Of a DNA stretch of 12,951 nucleotides, positions 1-7,350 are shown one piece after another. This stretch comes from DASULK01 sp036381835. Lineage in GTDB: Bacteria; Actinomycetota; Actinomycetes; Mycobacteriales; Micromonosporaceae. The notes beneath the pieces are model-generated. The model saw only the letters and a program-made list of their open reading frames with translations. It searched no databases and was not told where the DNA came from. Numbering within the stretch: the stretch's first letter is position 1; the number at the start of each line of letters is the position of its first letter. The stretch covers positions 1 to 12,951 of the forward strand of contig DASVCA010000134.1 in the NCBI GenBank assembly GCA_036381835.1, read 5' to 3'. The position numbers and the translations under genes were made by a program.

Positions 1-2220
1 CCGGTCGGCCTCCGCCTTCGCGGAACGCGCCGCGGCACCCAGTTCGGCGAGCCGGCGCGCCGCCGCATTGCGCTGTCCCTCCGCCTCTCGCTTGGCCGCC
101 TCGGCCGCCTGCACCATCGCCTTGCGGGCGGCCGCCTCCTCGCGCGCCCCCGCCAACCGACCGCGCAGCTCGGAGATCGTCTGCTCGGCAGACGCCCGAT
201 TCGCCCGGGCCTCTTCGACGGCAGCCTGTACCTCGAGATAGCTCGGCGCGCTCGCCGATCCGCCCGCAGCCGCGTACCCGCCGACGAGGTCCCCGTCCGG
301 GGTGACGGCGCGCAGCTCGGGATTGGCGGAGACGACGCGGGCGGCGGCGTCCAGGCTGTCGACCAGCACCACGTCACGCAGTGCGCGGTGCACCGCGGGC
401 CGCAGCTCTTCGCCGCACTTGACCAGATCCGGCCCCCAGCGCGCCCCGTCCGGCAGGGCTGGGCGCAGGGCGTCGGCGGTACCGATCATGCCCGGCCCGG
501 CAGCCCCGGCCACCACCAGTTCTGCTCGCCCGGCATCCTGGATCTTCAACCACCGGATGGCCTCGGCCGCCTCGTCCACCCCGGACACCGCGACCGCGTC
601 GGCCAACGCGCCGAGCGCGGCCGCTAGCGCGGCCTCGTGCCCGGGTTCGACGGTCAACAGCTCGGCGAGGCTGCCGAGCAGTCCCGGCACCCGGTCGGCG
701 GTGGCCAGCAGCGCGCCCGCCCCGTCCTTGCGCCGCAACCCCAGGGCGAGCGCCTCCTCGCGGGCCTTCCACGTCGCGGCGTCCTTCTCGGCGGCGCGCT
801 CCGCATCCGACAGCGCCCGGACCTCGGCGACGGCCTCCTCGTGCGCGGCGACCGCCTCGGCGTACCGCTCGTCCAGCTCGGCGTTGTCCCGATCGGCTTC
901 AGTCGACTCGGCGGCCACCGCGTCCAGTTCCGCCTGCGCCCGCTCCGCCCGCGACATCGCATCGACGTGGGCGGTGGTGAGCCGGGAGATCTCCTCATCG
1001 GCGCTAGACGTCCGCGCCCGTGCCGAGCTCACCTGCCCGGCCAGCTTGGCCAGCCCCTCCCGGCGGTCGGCGATCGCCTTGGCCGCCGCCACCAGCGCCC
1101 GTTCCGCCTCGGCGAGCTGACGCTCCAGCTCCTGCCGCTGCTCGACCGCCTCGGCCAGGCGGACCTGATCTTCGGTCAGGGCCTCCCGCAGCTCCGCCTC
1201 CTGGGCGCGCACCTCCTCGGCCTCGGCGGCGAGCTCGTCCGGGTCGCGGCCGGGACGCTCGTCGTCGGGTGTGACGCTCAGGTGCCGCAGCCGCTCGCGG
1301 GCGAGCTGCTCGGTGGAACGGAACCGCTCCTGCAACGCGGACAGCCTGTACCAGGCGTCCTGGGCGGCGGCCAGCCGCGGGGCGTCCTCGGCGAGCTCCG
1401 CCTCCAGCTCCGCCAGGCGCTGCTGCACCGCGAGGTACTCCTGCTCGACCCGGCTGCGCCGCTCCCGCAACGCGGCCTCGTCGGCGATCTCCTTGGCCAG
1501 CGTGGCCCGCAGGGTCGCGAGGTCGTCGGCCAGCAGTCGAAGCCGCGCGTCGCGCAGATTGGCCTGAATGAGCGCGGCCCGCCGGGCCACCTCGGCCTGA
1601 CGCCCCAACGGCTTGAGCTGGCGGCGCAGCTCCGCGGTCAGGTCGGTGAGACGGTTCAGATTGGTCTGCATCGCATCGAGCTTGCGCAGCGCCTTCTCCT
1701 TGCGCTTGCGATGCTTGAGTACGCCGGCGGCCTCCTCGATGAACGCCCGTCGCTCCTCCGGCTTGGCGTGCAGTACCGCGTCGAGCTGTCCTTGGCCGAC
1801 GATGACGTGCATCTCCCGGCCGATGCCCGAGTCGGACAACAACTCCTGGATGTCGAGCAGTCGGCACGAGTCGCCGTTGATCTCGTACTCGCTCTCCCCC
1901 GACCGGAACATCCGCCGAGTGATCGACACCTCGGTGTAGTCGATCGGCAAGGCCCCGTCGCTGTTGTCGATGGTGAGGGTGACCTCGGCCCGACCCAACG
2001 GCGGGCGGCCCGCGGTTCCGGCGAAGATCACATCCTCCATCTTGCCGCCCCGCAACGCCTTGGCACCCTGCTCGCCCAGCACCCAGGCGATGGCGTCGAC
2101 GACGTTGGACTTGCCCGAGCCGTTGGGACCGACCACACAGGTGATCCCCGGCTCCAGCTTCAGCGTCGTGGCGGAGGCGAAGGACTTGAAGCCCTTAACC
2201 GTCAGGCTCTTGAGATGCAC
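1..2220 (-). CDS. smc: Chromosome segregation ATPase Smc, N-terminal 740 residues (3' end outside window)
   Basis: Smc is the core ATPase of the bacterial condensin complex. With ScpA/ScpB it organises and segregates the chromosome. The visible frame is open to the left edge, giving residues 1-740 of a protein that is usually about 1,190 residues. Seen directly: the N-terminal strand and Walker A GPNGSGKSN at residues 31-39, the Q-loop region VIVGQGQ with Q145, and the helix start EERRAFIEEAAG after it. A long Ala/Glu/Arg-rich coiled coil follows. A hinge occupies roughly residues 500-665, with the glycine-rich stretch GGYAAAGG at 647-654. The returning coiled coil then begins. The ABC signature, Walker B and C-terminal head lie outside the window. 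The GTG start gives MHLKSLTVKGFKSF, the normal Smc start, and has GAGG 9 nt upstream. A TAGGCT box about 78 nt upstream is the likely promoter. The gene is intact as far as visible. Confidence 0.97.
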   Translation of the reverse strand, partial: MHLKSLTVKGFKSFASATTLKLEPGITCVVGPNGSGKSNVVDAIAWVLGEQGAKALRGGKMEDVIFAGTAGRPPLGRAEVTLTIDNSDGALPIDYTEVSITRRMFRSGESEYEINGDSCRLLDIQELLSDSGIGREMHVIVGQGQLDAVLHAKPEERRAFIEEAAGVLKHRKRKEKALRKLDAMQTNLNRLTDLTAELRRQLKPLGRQAEVARRAALIQANLRDARLRLLADDLATLRATLAKEIADEAALRERRSRVEQEYLAVQQRLAELEAELAEDAPRLAAAQDAWYRLSALQERFRSTEQLARERLRHLSVTPDDERPGRDPDELAAEAEEVRAQEAELREALTEDQVRLAEAVEQRQELERQLAEAERALVAAAKAIADRREGLAKLAGQVSSARARTSSADEEISRLTTAHVDAMSRAERAQAELDAVAAESTEADRDNAELDERYAEAVAAHEEAVAEVRALSDAERAAEKDAATWKAREEALALGLRRKDGAGALLATADRVPGLLGSLAELLTVEPGHEAALAAALGALADAVAVSGVDEAAEAIRWLKIQDAGRAELVVAGAAGPGMIGTADALRPALPDGARWGPDLVKCGEELRPAVHRALRDVVLVDSLDAAARVVSANPELRAVTPDGDLVGGYAAAGGSASAPSYLEVQAAVEEARANRASAEQTISELRGRLAGAREEAAARKAMVQAAEAAKREAEGQRNAAARRLAELGAAARSAKAEADR

Positions 2221-2297
2221 GTTTCCGATCCTCGTCCGGCGTCACCGCCGGGCTTCCCGCAGCTCACACCAGGGGCGGCGCGACGCACGCCCTGACC

Positions 2298-2303
2298 AGC
2301 CTA
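2298..2303 (-). promoter_or_regulatory. Probable smc promoter, -10 box TAGGCT
   Basis: On the minus strand TAGGCT fits the actinobacterial vegetative -10 pattern TANNNT. It would start a transcript near 2290-2291, about 70 nt before the smc GTG. It lies just past the hairpin that ends the upstream gene, so smc would be transcribed on its own. I find no convincing -35 hexamer at 16-18 nt: that position holds only the AT stretch AATTTT. Confidence 0.45.
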
Positions 2304-2320
2304 ACGGAGGTCGCGGGCAC

Positions 2321-2355
2321 AAAATTGCGCGCCGCCACTTGGCGTGTCGGCGCGC
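2321..2355 (-). terminator. Intrinsic terminator of the small coiled-coil gene
   Basis: Read on the minus strand, arms GCGCGCCG (complement of 2348-2355) and CGGCGCGC (2327-2334) form an 8-bp stem. After one mismatch a further 3 bp pair (CAC/GTG), closing a 5-nt loop. The tract AATTTT (2321-2326) follows at once. It lies 62 nt past the stop codon at 2418, on the right strand for that gene, and before the smc -10 box. Stem plus T-tract is better than usual for such a GC-rich genome. Confidence 0.75.
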
Positions 2356-2417
2356 GGTTGTGGGTTGCGTGCGATCCCGCTGACCGGACGGGTGGACGTC
2401 GGTGACGACCACGGACC

Positions 2418-2609
2418 TCAGGTCAGCGCGGGCTCGGCCATCCGCAGCAGGTCGGTGTCAGCCGTGGCTGCCGCCAACCGGTCGTTCTCGGCCCGCAGCC
2501 GCGTGACCTCGAACTCCAGCTCCCGAACCCGGGCACGCAGTCGGGTGACCTCGTCGATCAGACGCCGATCGGGCGTCGTACCGACGTGGCCATAGAGGGC
2601 CTTAGCCAT
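2418..2609 (-). CDS. Small leucine-zipper-like coiled-coil protein, 63 aa, function unknown
   Basis: The predicted product has 63 residues and starts MAKALYGHVG. From L17 a nearly perfect heptad register follows, with core positions L17, V21, L24, V28, L31, V35, L38, N42 and L45 at alternating 4/3 spacing. A parallel two-stranded coiled coil is therefore likely, and the buried-type Asn at 42 resembles that of bZIP zippers. There is no signal peptide, membrane segment or recognisable DNA-binding basic region, although residues 23-29 contain several Arg. The ATG is supported by AAGGAG 5 nt upstream (2615-2620). It appears monocistronic, with its own terminator at 2321-2355, and is divergent from the CAP-domain gene. 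I recall similar small MAK-type coiled-coil proteins in actinobacteria but know no assigned function. A dimeric scaffold or adaptor is only a guess. Confidence 0.85.
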   Translation of the reverse strand: MAKALYGHVGTTPDRRLIDEVTRLRARVRELEFEVTRLRAENDRLAAATADTDLLRMAEPALT

Positions 2610-2895
2610 TTCGTCTCCTTAGATGCGCCGCCGGGAAGCCGGCCAACGCGCGCCCAATGCTCGCGAACCCAACGCGAACCGTGACCCACAAATCGATGCA
2701 GGCACGATGGGGCGCGACTGGCGATACTGCCATCGTCCGCCGAATTCGCTGCTTCGTCAAGCACCCGGTCGGTTGAGAATCCGCGTGGCACCTACCTTAT
2801 CTCTCCCTTAGCGGGCTTGCTCTCGCCCCACCCCCGCCATAGCGTCCGACCCGACAGCACCGGCAGACCCGCGGCAGCCGATTGGAGGCGTTCCC
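2610..2895. other. Divergent intergenic region with dyad and direct-repeat motifs
   Basis: This 286-bp region separates the small coiled-coil gene (minus) from the CAP gene (plus), and I see no gene in it. It holds a 7-bp inverted repeat, ACGATGG (2704-2710) and CCATCGT (2730-2736), separated by 19 nt. It also holds a 7-bp direct repeat GCGAACC (2663-2669 and 2674-2680) at 11-bp period, about one helical turn. A perfect CGAATTCG palindrome lies at 2741-2748. A likely plus-strand promoter is listed separately. On the minus strand a TTGACG is present near 2753-2758 but has no good -10 at the right spacing. Confidence 0.5.
2817..2845 (+). promoter_or_regulatory. Candidate promoter of the CAP-domain gene (TTGCTC-N17-TAGCGT)
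   Basis: TTGCTC (2817-2822) and TAGCGT (2840-2845) are spaced by exactly 17 nt and fit an actinobacterial vegetative promoter of medium quality. A transcript would begin near 2852, giving a leader of about 44 nt with GGAGG before the GTG start. Confidence 0.4.
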
Positions 2896-3609
2896 GTGCG
2901 GCGGACGACCAAGGGACGACACCGTGCCCCCCGCCTACGACGACGTCGGCGGCACGCCTGGTTCGCAGCCCTTTCGCTGCTGACGTTGGTCGCCGGCGGC
3001 ACGACGATGGTGTCCGCCGGCCTTGTCGATCCTCCCTGGCGGGCCACGGACTCGGATCAGCACACGGAAGGTCACGTCCAGACGATCGGCCCACCCAGTC
3101 CCACCGCCGGGGCGAATCCCGCCACGCCGGCACCCGGCCCGAGCGGATCCGCCACCGCCGGCCCCACCCCGACACCCTCGAGATCGCCACGCCCGGTCCC
3201 CTCGCACAGCCCCTCGAAAGCCCAGAACAGCGTCGCCGAGCAGGTGCTGGCCATCGTCAATCAGGAACGGGACAAGGCGGGTTGCCGCCCGGTCACCCTG
3301 AACACCCGGCTGACCGAGGCGGCCCAACAGCACAGCATCGACCAGGCCCGGCACCGCACCATGTCGCACACCGGCAGCGACGGCAGCAGCCCGTGGGAGC
3401 GTGCCGAACGCGCGGGTTACCGCAATGCGATCGGTGAGAACGTCGCCTACGGCTACCGCACCGCGCAAGCGGTGATGACGGGCTGGATGAACAGCCCCGG
3501 GCACCGGGCGAACATCCTCAACTGCGACGCCCGGGCGATGGGCCTGGGCATGGCCGCCGCAACCGACGGAACCCGCTACTGGACCCAGATGTTCGGCTCC
3601 GCCCCGTAG
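2896..3609 (+). CDS. Exported CAP/SCP-domain protein, 237 aa
   Basis: This is a secreted or membrane-anchored member of the CAP superfamily (SCP/PR-1-like). Bacterial members are extracytoplasmic and mostly of unknown biochemical role; some bind or modify wall or lipid ligands. Layout: an extremely basic N-region with five consecutive Arg at 15-19, a hydrophobic segment at about 21-42 ending VSA-G (signal peptide or anchor), a Pro/Ser/Thr-rich linker at about 60-108, and the CAP domain at about 111-236. Family marks are SHTG at 157-160, GENVAYG at 180-186, GHRANIL at 202-208 and a terminal WTQMFG. C130 and C210 could form a disulfide. H158, E181 and H203 are the usual CAP cavity residues. The GTG start is preferred because GGAGG lies 7 nt upstream and the signal sequence is complete. 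An exported GH114-like gene follows after 89 bp on the same strand, so the two may be cotranscribed. Confidence 0.9.
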   Translation: MRRTTKGRHRAPRLRRRRRHAWFAALSLLTLVAGGTTMVSAGLVDPPWRATDSDQHTEGHVQTIGPPSPTAGANPATPAPGPSGSATAGPTPTPSRSPRPVPSHSPSKAQNSVAEQVLAIVNQERDKAGCRPVTLNTRLTEAAQQHSIDQARHRTMSHTGSDGSSPWERAERAGYRNAIGENVAYGYRTAQAVMTGWMNSPGHRANILNCDARAMGLGMAAATDGTRYWTQMFGSAP

Positions 3610-3698
3610 CCGTCGGCACCCGAGCAGCGCCCACCCGTATCGGAAGCCGCCCGCCGGTCGTTGTCCCTCCCGAGGCATCCTCCGGGGGCAACCAGGCG

Positions 3699-4535
3699 AT
3701 GAGACCCGTACCATCCGTCCCGCCGAGCCGACTCAGCCGGCGGTCGACTGTCGCCGTCCTCCTCCTCATCGCGCTGGCCTTCGGCACGACGGCGTGCGAG
3801 GACCTGTCAACGCGCAGCGCGCCGACACCCGAACCGTGGCCCAGTGCCCAGATTCTGACCTGGCAGATACAGCTCACCGGCGAACTGGACCTCGACACCA
3901 CGGCGGACGTGTTCGAGTTCGACGCGTTCACCGCGCCGGCCGAGGCAGTCGAGCGGCTGCGCGCCCGCGGCAAACGGCTGATCTGCTACGTCAACGCCGG
4001 CGTGTACGAGGAGTCTCGCCCGGACGCCGGGCGCTTTCCGGCCGCGACCCTCGGCGCAACGGCCGAGTCGGACGGGCGACGCTGGCTCGACATCCGGCAG
4101 TGGTCGGCGCTCGAACCGGTCCTGCGCGACCGGCTGCGGCTGTGCCGGGGCAAGGGCTTCCACGCCGTCGACTTCGACGACGTGGACGGCTACACCCACG
4201 TCACCGGGTTTCCGCTCACCTACGACGACCAGCTGCGATACAACCGTCGGCTCGCGACGCTGGCCCGGTCGCTGGGCCTTTCCCCCGGACTGCGCGACGA
4301 CCTCGACCAGGCGGTGGCGTTGGAGCCCGACTTCGACTTCGCGGTCAACGAGGAGTGTTTCGTCCACGGCGAATGCGCGCGGCTGTCGGCGTTCGTCGAG
4401 GCCGGCAAGCCGGTCTTCCACGTCGAGTACGACCTAGCGACCGACCACTTCTGTCCGGCCGCCCTCGGGCTCGGCTTCTCCTCCATCCGCAAGAGCCGGC
4501 AACTGGACGCCTGGCGCATCCCCTGCCTGCCCTGA
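3699..4535 (+). CDS. GH114-family (endo-alpha-1,4-polygalactosaminidase-like) lipoprotein, 278 aa
   Basis: The product matches the TIM-barrel glycoside hydrolase family GH114, whose studied members cut alpha-1,4-linked galactosamine-containing polysaccharides; the family is also related to the PelA hydrolase domain. Residues 15-32 form a hydrophobic signal ending in TTAC, with Cys33 a plausible lipidation site. The domain covers about 50-278. It shows WQIQLTG (55-61), ICYVNAGVYEE (95-105), RWLDIR (128-133), AVDFDDVDGY (156-165), GFPLTYDDQLRYN (170-182), FAVNEECF (214-221) and a closing Cys-rich end. In the barrel motif the family usually has E-P-D-N-V-D; here it is D-F-D-D-V-D, with D158 and D161 in place of Glu and Asn. 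The acids D160 and E218 are kept, so activity is plausible but the substrate is uncertain. The ATG has a G-rich upstream stretch but no strong Shine-Dalgarno. The last 102 bp overlap the convergent mutM frame. Confidence 0.88.
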   Translation: MRPVPSVPPSRLSRRSTVAVLLLIALAFGTTACEDLSTRSAPTPEPWPSAQILTWQIQLTGELDLDTTADVFEFDAFTAPAEAVERLRARGKRLICYVNAGVYEESRPDAGRFPAATLGATAESDGRRWLDIRQWSALEPVLRDRLRLCRGKGFHAVDFDDVDGYTHVTGFPLTYDDQLRYNRRLATLARSLGLSPGLRDDLDQAVALEPDFDFAVNEECFVHGECARLSAFVEAGKPVFHVEYDLATDHFCPAALGLGFSSIRKSRQLDAWRIPCLP

Positions 4536-5429
4536 CGCAGCGACTGATCGACGCGACCCGCCGGTCCGGGCGCCTGGCACCGCCGGCACCCGCGGGCGGG
4601 GCTGGCAGCGCGGGCAGCTGTACGACGAGCGGTTCATGAACGGTTCACGCCGGATCAGGGTGCCGCAGCGATGACACGGCCCGCCCTCTCGGCCGTACAC
4701 GTGCAGCGAACGGTCGAAGTAGCCGCTCTCGCCGTTGACGTTCACGTAGAGCGCGTCGAAGCTGGTCCCACCCGCCCTGATCGCCTCGGTCAGCACGTCG
4801 CGGACGTGGCCGAGCAGCCGCAGCACGGCGGCCCGGGTCAGCGCGTCGGTGGACCGCCGCCCGTGCAACCGGGCACGCCAGAGCGCCTCATCGGCGTAGA
4901 TGTTGCCCACGCCGGAGATCAGCGTCTGATCGAGCAGCGCCCGCTTCACCTCGGTACGCCGACGGCGCAGCGCCGCCACGAAGTCGGCGTCAACGAACGC
5001 CGGATCCAGCGGATCGAGGGCGATGTGGGCGATCTCCGCCGGCAGGTCGGCCCCGCCCGCCGAGACCGACAGGCCACCGAACGTCCGCTGATCCACGAAT
5101 CGCAGCTCAGGGCCGCCGTCGGCGAAGGTGAACCGGACCCGCAGATGCGTCTCATCGGCGGCCGCGGCCGGTTGCACCAGCAGTTGACCGGACATGCCCA
5201 GGTGGGCGATGAGCGCATCCCCGCTGTCCAACGGCAGCCACAGGTACTTGCCGCGACGGCGGGCGTCGAGCACCGTACGGCCGGTGAGCACCTCGCCGAA
5301 GTGCTCCGGGCCCGGCAGATGACGGCGTACGGCGCGGGGGTGTCGTACCTCCACGGCGGCGACCCGCCGTCCGACCACCCACCGCACCAGGCCCTGCCGG
5401 ACCGTCTCCACCTCGGGTAGTTCAGGCAT
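4434..5429 (-). CDS. mutM: Formamidopyrimidine-DNA glycosylase MutM (Fpg) with unusual C-terminal tail
   Basis: MutM removes oxidised purines such as 8-oxoguanine and nicks the abasic site. The mature N-terminal Pro2 is the nucleophile and Glu3 the partner acid; both are in MPELPEVETVR. Also visible are HLGMSGQL, the H2TH segment with SGVGNIYADEALW, the lysine-bearing RRRGKYLW, and a zinc finger C-x2-C-x16-C-x2-C at residues 252-275. Most family members end within about 10-15 residues of that finger, near 285 aa in total. Here 56 more residues follow, low in complexity, and the frame crosses into the 3' end of the convergent GH114 gene by 102 bp before TAG. No stop appears in any of the three frames for about 90 nt past the finger, so a simple one-base error does not restore a short end. 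The gene starts 23 nt after rnc and is likely the last gene of that operon. GGGGTG before ATG is the probable ribosome site. Confidence 0.96.
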   Translation of the reverse strand: MPELPEVETVRQGLVRWVVGRRVAAVEVRHPRAVRRHLPGPEHFGEVLTGRTVLDARRRGKYLWLPLDSGDALIAHLGMSGQLLVQPAAAADETHLRVRFTFADGGPELRFVDQRTFGGLSVSAGGADLPAEIAHIALDPLDPAFVDADFVAALRRRRTEVKRALLDQTLISGVGNIYADEALWRARLHGRRSTDALTRAAVLRLLGHVRDVLTEAIRAGGTSFDALYVNVNGESGYFDRSLHVYGREGGPCHRCGTLIRREPFMNRSSYSCPRCQPRPRVPAVPGARTGGSRRSVAASGQAGDAPGVQLPALADGGEAEPEGGRTEVVGR

Positions 5430-5452
5430 CCGCGCACCCCGAATCGACTGGA

Positions 5453-6268
5453 TCAGCCACCGGCGGACGCCGACGCGGGCCGGCCGTTCGCCGAGGCGTC
5501 CGCCAGCGGATCGGGCACCGCGGTGGGCTCGGCCGGCGGAGTCTCGGTCGACTCGGCCATCCGGGGGGACAGCACCCGCCAGGCGGCCTCCGCCGCCTGC
5601 TGCTCGGCCTCCTTCTTGGTCCGCCCCGCCGCGCCGCCGTACCGCTCGCCGGCCACCACCGCCCAGGCGACGAACGTCTTCGCGTGATCCGGTCCGGCCT
5701 CGTCAACCTGGTACTCCGGCACCCCGAGCCCGAGCGCCGCGGTCAGTTCCTGCAGGCTGGTCTTCCAGTCCAGGGCCGCGCCCCGACGGGCCGACTCGAC
5801 CATCAGCCGATCGAACAGTCGGTGGACGACCTCCGCCGCGGTGTCCAACCCGTGCTGCACGTAGATCGCGCCGAGCAACGCCTCGAGGGTGTCGGCGAGA
5901 ATGCTCGCCTTGTCCCGTCCACCGGTGGCTTCCTCACCCTTGCCGAGCAGCAGGTGCGGACCGAGCCCGTGCTCGCCCAGCCCGCGAGCCACATCGGCGA
6001 GCGCCCGCATGTTGACCACGCTCGCCCGCAGCTTCGCAAGCTGGCCTTCCGGCAGATCGGGATGCCGGTGGAACAGCGCCGAGGTGATCACCAGGCCGAG
6101 CACCGAGTCCCCGAGGAACTCCAGCCGCTCGTTCGTCGGCAGTCCACCGTTCTCGTACGCGTACGAGCGGTGGGTGAGGGCGCGCTCCAACAGTTCCGGG
6201 TCGAGCGTGACGCCGAGCGCCTCTTCCAGGTCGGCGACATTGGGTCGACGACGTCGAGCTTTCGTCAT
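5453..6268 (-). CDS. rnc: Ribonuclease III
   Basis: RNase III cleaves double-stranded RNA, including the rRNA precursor, in the cytoplasm. The signature NERLEFLGDSVL lies at 46-57 and the second metal-binding helix DKASILADTLEALLGAIY at 119-136. The catalytic acids E47, E50, D54, E74, D126 and E129 correspond to those known in Escherichia coli. The double-stranded RNA-binding domain spans about 168-234 and ends with the KKEAEQQAAEAAW helix. A tail of about 35 residues rich in Pro, Ala, Ser and Thr follows and is probably disordered. The ATG start overlaps the plsX stop as ATGA, suggesting translational coupling. mutM follows after 23 nt. Length 271 aa is slightly above the family norm because of the tail. 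Confidence 0.97.
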   Translation of the reverse strand: MTKARRRRPNVADLEEALGVTLDPELLERALTHRSYAYENGGLPTNERLEFLGDSVLGLVITSALFHRHPDLPEGQLAKLRASVVNMRALADVARGLGEHGLGPHLLLGKGEEATGGRDKASILADTLEALLGAIYVQHGLDTAAEVVHRLFDRLMVESARRGAALDWKTSLQELTAALGLGVPEYQVDEAGPDHAKTFVAWAVVAGERYGGAAGRTKKEAEQQAAEAAWRVLSPRMAESTETPPAEPTAVPDPLADASANGRPASASAGG

Positions 6269-7350
6269 TCGGACACCTCGGTTTCGTGGTGCAGCGCGGA
6301 GACCGCCGCGATCACCTCCCGGCGATGCAGGTCGGCGGCGAGGGCGATCCCCGCGGCGATGTCCTCGAGCCGGGCGGCCCCGTGGCAGACGACGACCGTG
6401 CCGCCCACCCCGAGCAGGGCGGCGGCCCGGGGGGCGCCCTCTGCGCCGGCCGGCAGCCCGGCCATCGCGTACGCGCCTTCGATGCCCTTGAGCAGCACGT
6501 TACCGGTGAAGCCGTCGGTGACGACGACGTCGGCCCGCTCGCCGAGGGAGACGTCGTATCCCTCTACCAGGCCGACGTAGCGGGCGTCGGCGGGCAGCGT
6601 CAGCCGGGCGAGGACGCCATCGGCGGCCAGGCGGGCCCGGTCCCCCTTACCCGGCTCGGTGCCCACGGAAAGCAGTCCGACGCGGGGAGAGCGGATACCG
6701 TGGAGCACCGCGGCGTAGGCGGCACCGAGCACCGCGTGTCGCGCCAGCGTGGCGGGCTTCGCCTCCAGCGACCCACCGACGTCGAGCAGCACCACCGGGC
6801 CGGCGACCGCGGGCATGGTGGCCACGAGCGCGGGGCGACGCACCCCGGGCCATCGTCCGAGGCCGAGCGCGGCCCCGGTCACCGTGGCCCCGGTGTCGCC
6901 GGCGCTGACCAGCGCGTCGGCCGCACCCTCGGCCACCGCCGCCACCGCGGCCCGAACGGTCGTGCCCGTGCGGTTGGCCCGCATCAGGGCCGCGCGGGAG
7001 GCGGACGAGTGGACGGGCCGACGATGCCCGTCTGAGCCGGCCGGCGACGGTGTCGCGATCAGATGAACCCGGTGATGGTCGTCGTTCGGTAGCGCGGCGA
7101 AGAACTCATCGGCGACGTTGAGCGGGCCGACGAGGAGCAGTCGCAGGTCGGGGTCGGCGGCGAGAGCTCGCAGAGCGCCGTCAACCACGACGGCGGGTGC
7201 CGCGTCCCCGCCGAGGAGGTCGACGGCGATCCGCGCGGTGCCCGGCTCCTTGGGCAGTCCGGCCGCTTTTCGGCGGCCGGAGGCGGGAGCCGGAGCACCG
7301 GGCGTTCGCCAGGGGCTAGGTGCCGCCCGACCGGGTGTCGGAGGCGTCAC
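6265..7350 (-). CDS. plsX: Phosphate acyltransferase PlsX
   Basis: PlsX converts acyl-ACP to acyl-phosphate, which PlsY uses to acylate glycerol-3-phosphate, the first step of membrane phospholipid synthesis. The core begins IAVDLLGGDAAP at about residue 41. It also shows SAGDTGATVTGAAL, a LLDVGGS segment and a VVTDGFTGNVLLKGIEGAY stretch typical of the family. The predicted 361 residues exceed the usual 330-345 because of about 40 Pro/Ala/Arg-rich residues before the core. The GTG at 7350 is the only reasonable start: no ATG, GTG or TTG in frame lies between it and the core. It has no clear Shine-Dalgarno and begins 7 nt after the rpmF stop, so translation may depend on ribosomes finishing rpmF. 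The stop overlaps rnc by ATGA. Confidence 0.94.
   Translation of the reverse strand: MTPPTPGRAAPSPWRTPGAPAPASGRRKAAGLPKEPGTARIAVDLLGGDAAPAVVVDGALRALAADPDLRLLLVGPLNVADEFFAALPNDDHHRVHLIATPSPAGSDGHRRPVHSSASRAALMRANRTGTTVRAAVAAVAEGAADALVSAGDTGATVTGAALGLGRWPGVRRPALVATMPAVAGPVVLLDVGGSLEAKPATLARHAVLGAAYAAVLHGIRSPRVGLLSVGTEPGKGDRARLAADGVLARLTLPADARYVGLVEGYDVSLGERADVVVTDGFTGNVLLKGIEGAYAMAGLPAGAEGAPRAAALLGVGGTVVVCHGAARLEDIAAGIALAADLHRREVIAAVSALHHETEVSE

Noticed and set aside
2221..2288. Upstream GTG frame in the smc leader overlapping the smc start
   Set aside because: It is 2 nt off the spacing expected for a leaderless start and has no Shine-Dalgarno. Such a short frame arises easily by chance.
637..2295. 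Plus-strand open frame of 552 codons opposite smc
   Set aside because: It is the GC-rich antisense shadow of the smc coding frame. It has no family motif or ribosome site, and its composition mirrors the coding strand.
3669..3686. Hairpin CCCGAGG/CCTCCGGG between the CAP and GH114 genes
   Set aside because: The stem has a bulge and is short, with no T-tract. It may lower GH114 initiation but is too weak to call a terminator.
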